Shown here piece after piece: positions 17,160 to 20,085 of a DNA stretch of 20,085 nucleotides. Positions within the stretch are counted from its first letter, which is position 1, and every line of letters starts with the position of its first letter. The notes under the pieces were generated by a model, which was not told where the DNA came from, made no database searches, and saw only the letters and a list, made by a program, of their open reading frames with translations. Where the stretch lies: assembly GCA_943704415.1 (NCBI GenBank), contig CALSCO010000182.1, positions 1-20,085 of the forward strand, given 5' to 3'. Made by a program: the position numbers and the translations under genes. This DNA is from Parvularia atlantis. Lineage: Eukaryota; Opisthokonta; Rotosphaerida.

Positions 17160-19504
17160 TCAGCGCGTGAACATCTCGCCGAAGAAGCCCGTCACAAAGT
17201 CCTCCAGCAGGCCCGAGTCGGGCAGCTTGGCCATCATGCCGTACATCGCCGCCGTGCCCGTGCGCGCGAGCTGCGCCGCCGCACGACCGGGTGAGACAAG
17301 CAGACGCGCCAGACGCGGCGCCGTGCCTCCGGGTGCGCGCGCACGGTCGCCGCGGCGTCGGCCAGGTCGGCGATGAACCGGTCCTTGCTGCGCATGTGGT
17401 GCGGGAGGATGCTGCAGTGCAGGCACGACGGCGCCTGCTGGCGCTGCCGACGCGCGCGCGCCTGTTGAGCCCGCGCCACCCCCGCCTCATGCCTACAACG
17501 CGCACCTCCATGCGCCAGCCCTTCTGCTCGAGCACGTCGGCAAACGCCTGGATGTCGAACGTGGGCACCTTGGACGCGAACGCAAACGAGGTCATGTGCG
17601 GCTCGCTGCGTGCGCGCGCGGGTCAGTGCGGGCGCGCGGGCGCGGGCGGTGTCAGGGCGACGTGCCCCATCACGTAGAGCTCGGGGATGGCGGCAATGGC
17701 GGTCTTCATGTCGCGTGTGACGTCCATGAGCGCGCGGGCCATCTGCAGCCGGTGTCAGGCACGAACATGAGCGCAGAGCCGGGCGGGCGCACGTCGAGGT
17801 AGCCCCTCTGGCCCACGTTGCGTAGCGCCGCCCACGCCTGCGCAATGTTGCCGCCCGGGCGCGTGCCCGCTGAGCGCGCGTGGGTTTGTCAGCTCAAGCG
17901 GTCACGTGCAGGGCGAGCGCGCGCGCGCACCCATCGACGGCGAGCCAAAGAGGCCGCCGGGCCAGTTGGCGTAGGCAAAGTACTGGTACTTGCGCAGTTC
18001 GGCGTTGCGGTAGAGGATGACCGAGGCGCCCTTGGGCCCGAAGCCGTACTGTGTGTCACGGTGCCGGCGCGCGAGCACAGGTCGGCGCGCTCGACGACGG
18101 CGACGACTGCGCGCACCTTGTGGATGTCGGCCGAGATGGACGTGACGCCGGCATTGCGAAAGTCAAAGACCGGCATAGGGAAGCCGAGCTTCTCGACCCA
18201 GGGCAGCTGGGCGGGTGCGGGCCGGTCAGGCACGGGCGCGCGAGCCGGCACCGCACGCGCACGCACCATGAAGCCGCCAAAGCACGCGTCGACGTGCAGC
18301 GGCAAGTCGCGCTCGAGCGCCAGCGCCGACAGCTCGGGGATCGGGTCGACGACGCCGTGGCAGTACTGCGGCGCCGAGCCGAGGAGGAGGATCGTGTTGC
18401 GGTTGATGGCCTTGCGGACGAGGTCAACGCGGACGCGGAAGTCGTCGCCAAAGGGGATGTGCACGAGCTTGACGCCAAAGTAGTGCGCGGCCTTCTCGAA
18501 CGCCGGGTGGATCGTGATCGGCGCGATCGCCTCGGGCTCGGTGATGTGCGGGCGGAGGGCGCTGGGCGGCCGATGAGCCTGCGCGCGGCGCGCGCGCGGA
18601 CGACCGCGCACCGGGCCATGTCGCGGTAGGTCTTGATCGCCATCAGGATGCTCTCGGTGCCGCCCGACGTGAGCGAGCCGACAACCTCGGGGCTGCCGTG
18701 CAGCATCCACGCGGTCATGCTCACCGTCTCGACCTCCATGCGCCGGAGCGAGGGGAACACGGACGGGTTGAGCGCATTGCCTGGCGGCGGTGGCGCGGTT
18801 GAGGGCGGTGCCAGCGGTGCACGTGCGCACGGCCGCACCGTGCATGAACGCCTGGTAGACGCGGTCCAGGAAGGCCTTGTGCGCGTCGCCGATCTCGGAA
18901 GACTCGCCAAAGATGCTCTGGGCGCGCACCATGAGGCGCTCGTGCGCGTGGTCGGGTAGCGTGTAGATGTAGGCGAAGATCGTGCCCTGCGCGCCATGAC
19001 CGGGGCTCAGCGCTGTCTGCCACGCGTCCACCGCGTCCACACCTCGGCGGCCTGGTGCTCCGACGCGCGCATCTCCTCGAGCTCGCGCAGGAGTTCGTCA
19101 AACGGCACGCCCACCTCGGGGATCGCGAGCCTGTGTGTCATGCGCGCCAATCTAAGCGGGCGTCTCACGTGCGCGCGCGCACTCGCGGCGCACTGCTCCT
19201 TGGCGCCGGCGCCGGCCTTGGCCGGGTCGGGCTTGGTGAGCAGCTTCACGGCGTTCTTGACCTCGCCGCGCAGGACGAGCGCGATCAGCGTGTTGACACC
19301 GGGCACGAGCCGCAGGGTGCCAAAGACGCTGCGCACGACGCCGCGCAGGCCTGCGTTTGCGGAGGTGGGCGCATGAGGTGCACCGCGGCCCACCCCTGCG
19401 CGGGACGCACCCTCCGTGCCAGCCGCGTGCAGCAGGTGCAGCAGCGCGCCCGCCGCGAGCACGCCGCCTGCGCCGCGGATGACGAGCGTGACACGCGCGT
19501 CCAT
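17160..19504 (-). CDS. DPL1: Sphingosine-1-phosphate lyase (13 exons, 546 aa)
   Basis: PLP-dependent ER membrane enzyme that splits sphingoid-base phosphates into a fatty aldehyde and phosphoethanolamine, the exit from sphingolipid metabolism. Exons in reading order: 19411-19504, 19194-19350, 19043-19130, 18839-18986, 18612-18780, 18267-18561, 18117-18206, 17931-18048, 17793-17869, 17666-17742, 17506-17605, 17327-17443, 17160-17270. A short N-terminal membrane segment (GAGGVLAAGALLHLL) precedes the catalytic domain. Key motifs are LTSGGTESILMA, HPAFEKAAHYFGV, LHVDACFGGF, SISADIHKYG with the PLP lysine at 347, GTRPGG and AAMYGMMAKLP. Compared with human and yeast enzymes there are about 25 extra residues before NALNPSVFP (exon 4). 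Introns 17606-17665 and 17271-17326 have GC donors. An upstream in-frame ATG at 19579 exists but would overlap the divergent GatC gene. Confidence 0.94.
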
Positions 19505-19525
19505 GCTGCGAATTGCGATGAGCCG
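19505..19525. promoter_or_regulatory. 21-bp gap between divergent S1P lyase and GatC starts
   Basis: Only 21 bp separate the proposed start codons, so each 5' UTR must read antisense across the first exon of the other gene. Sequence alone does not locate the transcription starts. No TATA box is visible. Confidence 0.4.
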
Positions 19526-19957
19526 ATGCACGTGAAGGTGCGCCTTGCTCGTCTTGTTTGCGCCCCGCGCACGCGCCATCGCTGACCCGTGCGCGCGGCC
19601 TAGGGCGTGCGCATCGTGCCCACCTGGTCCGCCGCGAGCCTGCTGCGGCCCGCACCGGGGGCGGCGGGCGACGCCGTCGGCGCGGACGAGCTGCGGCGTG
19701 TGGCGCGGCTCGCGTCGCTGCGCGTGACCGCGGCCAACGAGGACGGGCTGCTGCGCGCGCTCAACGACATGCTCGCGTTCGTGCGGCACGTGCAAAGTGC
19801 CGACACGCGTGGCGTCGCGCCCCTGCGCTCGCCCGTCGAGGACCGCCCGACTGTGTACAGCACGATCACCGAGCGCGACGACACGCCCGACCCGCCCGTG
19901 CTCGTGCACAGCCCGCTGCGGCGCGGCTCGTATATCGCCGTGCCGCGCCCGCGGTGA
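19526..19957 (+). CDS. GATC: Glutamyl-tRNA(Gln) amidotransferase subunit C, GatC (2 exons, 121 aa)
   Basis: GatC stabilises the GatA/GatB complex that converts Glu-tRNA(Gln) to Gln-tRNA(Gln), in eukaryotes mainly in mitochondria. The family pattern is clear: ELRRVARLASLRVT, LNDMLAFVRHVQSADTRGVAPL and a C-terminal acidic turn (ITERDD). The main exon is 19604-19957. It has no usable ATG before the domain and is preceded by an in-frame TAG, so a first exon of four codons (MHVK, 19526-19537) is proposed. It is followed by an intron 19538-19603 with donor GTGCGC, branch-like CTGAC and acceptor TAG, as in neighbouring genes. A recognisable long mitochondrial leader is absent, but VRIVPTWSAASLLRP is basic and hydrophobic enough to serve. 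It is divergent from S1P lyase. Confidence 0.85.
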
Positions 19958-20085
19958 AACCCCAGACGCGCCCGCTGGCCCGTGTAAGTTACCCCTGAGT
20001 ACAAAATGGATGAGAAACAACATTCAGTTCATTCACGTTCATTCAACATCCACAGGAAAGGAGTCAGTACCTGTCCGTGTTTCAA
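19958..20085. other. Right-end flank, lower GC, short direct repeat
   Basis: After GatC the GC content drops. GTTCATTCA occurs at 20027-20035 and again at 20037-20045. An ATG at 20006 opens a frame that stays open for 27 codons to the window edge, too short to judge. There is no AATAAA for GatC, and TGTAAG at 19984-19989 is the nearest polyadenylation-like word. Confidence 0.3.

Noticed and set aside
19607-19957. GatC starting at the GTG at 19607
   Set aside because: Nuclear genes rarely start with GTG, and the upstream 12-nt exon with a typical intron gives an ATG start in frame.
1-20085. A prokaryotic reading of the window, with operons and an accessory defence system
   Set aside because: Conserved proteins are broken at regular intervals by segments with consistent splice signals and matching phases, and the proteins (TPP2, S1P lyase, eukaryotic glutathione synthetase) are eukaryotic. 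No defence or mobile genes were seen.
20006-20085. A 27-codon open frame at the right edge as the start of a new gene
   Set aside because: It is too short, without homology, and low in GC like other spacers here. The window ends before it can be judged.

Overview
The window is a compact stretch of a GC-rich eukaryotic nuclear genome. About 91 spliceosomal introns, nearly all 42-82 nt long, can be placed by joining fragments of well-conserved proteins. Most donors read GTGCG, many introns carry a CTGAC- or CTCAC-like branch site, and acceptors are usually CAG. Roughly one intron in nine uses a GC donor. A fungal-type choline kinase and a PHO88/SND3-like protein point to a fungus, perhaps an early-diverging or otherwise unusually GC-rich one. 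This placement is inference and no species is named. I see no transposon, virus-like element, CRISPR array or convincing tRNA.

Layout from left to right: choline/ethanolamine kinase (minus, 241-2160, 12 exons); tripeptidyl peptidase II (minus, 2242-7894, 33 exons, 1292 aa, all four catalytic residues present); PHO88/SND3-like ER membrane protein (plus, 8099-8747, 4 exons); eukaryotic glutathione synthetase (plus, 8806-10954, 14 exons, 478 aa); a long coiled-coil protein of unknown role (minus, about 11002-13064); class II fumarase (plus, 13387-15424, 11 exons, with a possible upstream in-frame start at 13111); a protein joining an FBXL4-like discoidin-type domain to a BTB domain (minus, 15554-17102, 8 exons); sphingosine-1-phosphate lyase (minus, 17160-19504, 13 exons, 546 aa); and GatC of the mitochondrial amidotransferase (plus, 19526-19957, 2 exons). 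Exon phases add up to intact reading frames in eight of the nine genes. The 3' end of the coiled-coil gene remains open.

Genes are packed with 21-204 bp between most start codons or between tandem neighbours. There are three divergent pairs (TPP2/PHO88, coiled-coil/fumarase, S1P lyase/GatC) and two convergent pairs (glutathione synthetase/coiled-coil, fumarase/BTB). The genes are mostly housekeeping and form no evident pathway, although choline kinase and S1P lyase both feed phospholipid metabolism (the lyase yields phosphoethanolamine) and fumarase and GatC both act in mitochondria.

I did not find an undescribed multi-gene system. The observations most worth following are the high GC-AG intron fraction, the 58-bp leader of glutathione synthetase (an 11-bp stem, a seven-codon upstream ORF and bZIP-like sites directly before the ATG), the discoidin-plus-BTB protein, the possible dual-targeted fumarase, and a run of 29 G in the sense strand of a TPP2 intron.
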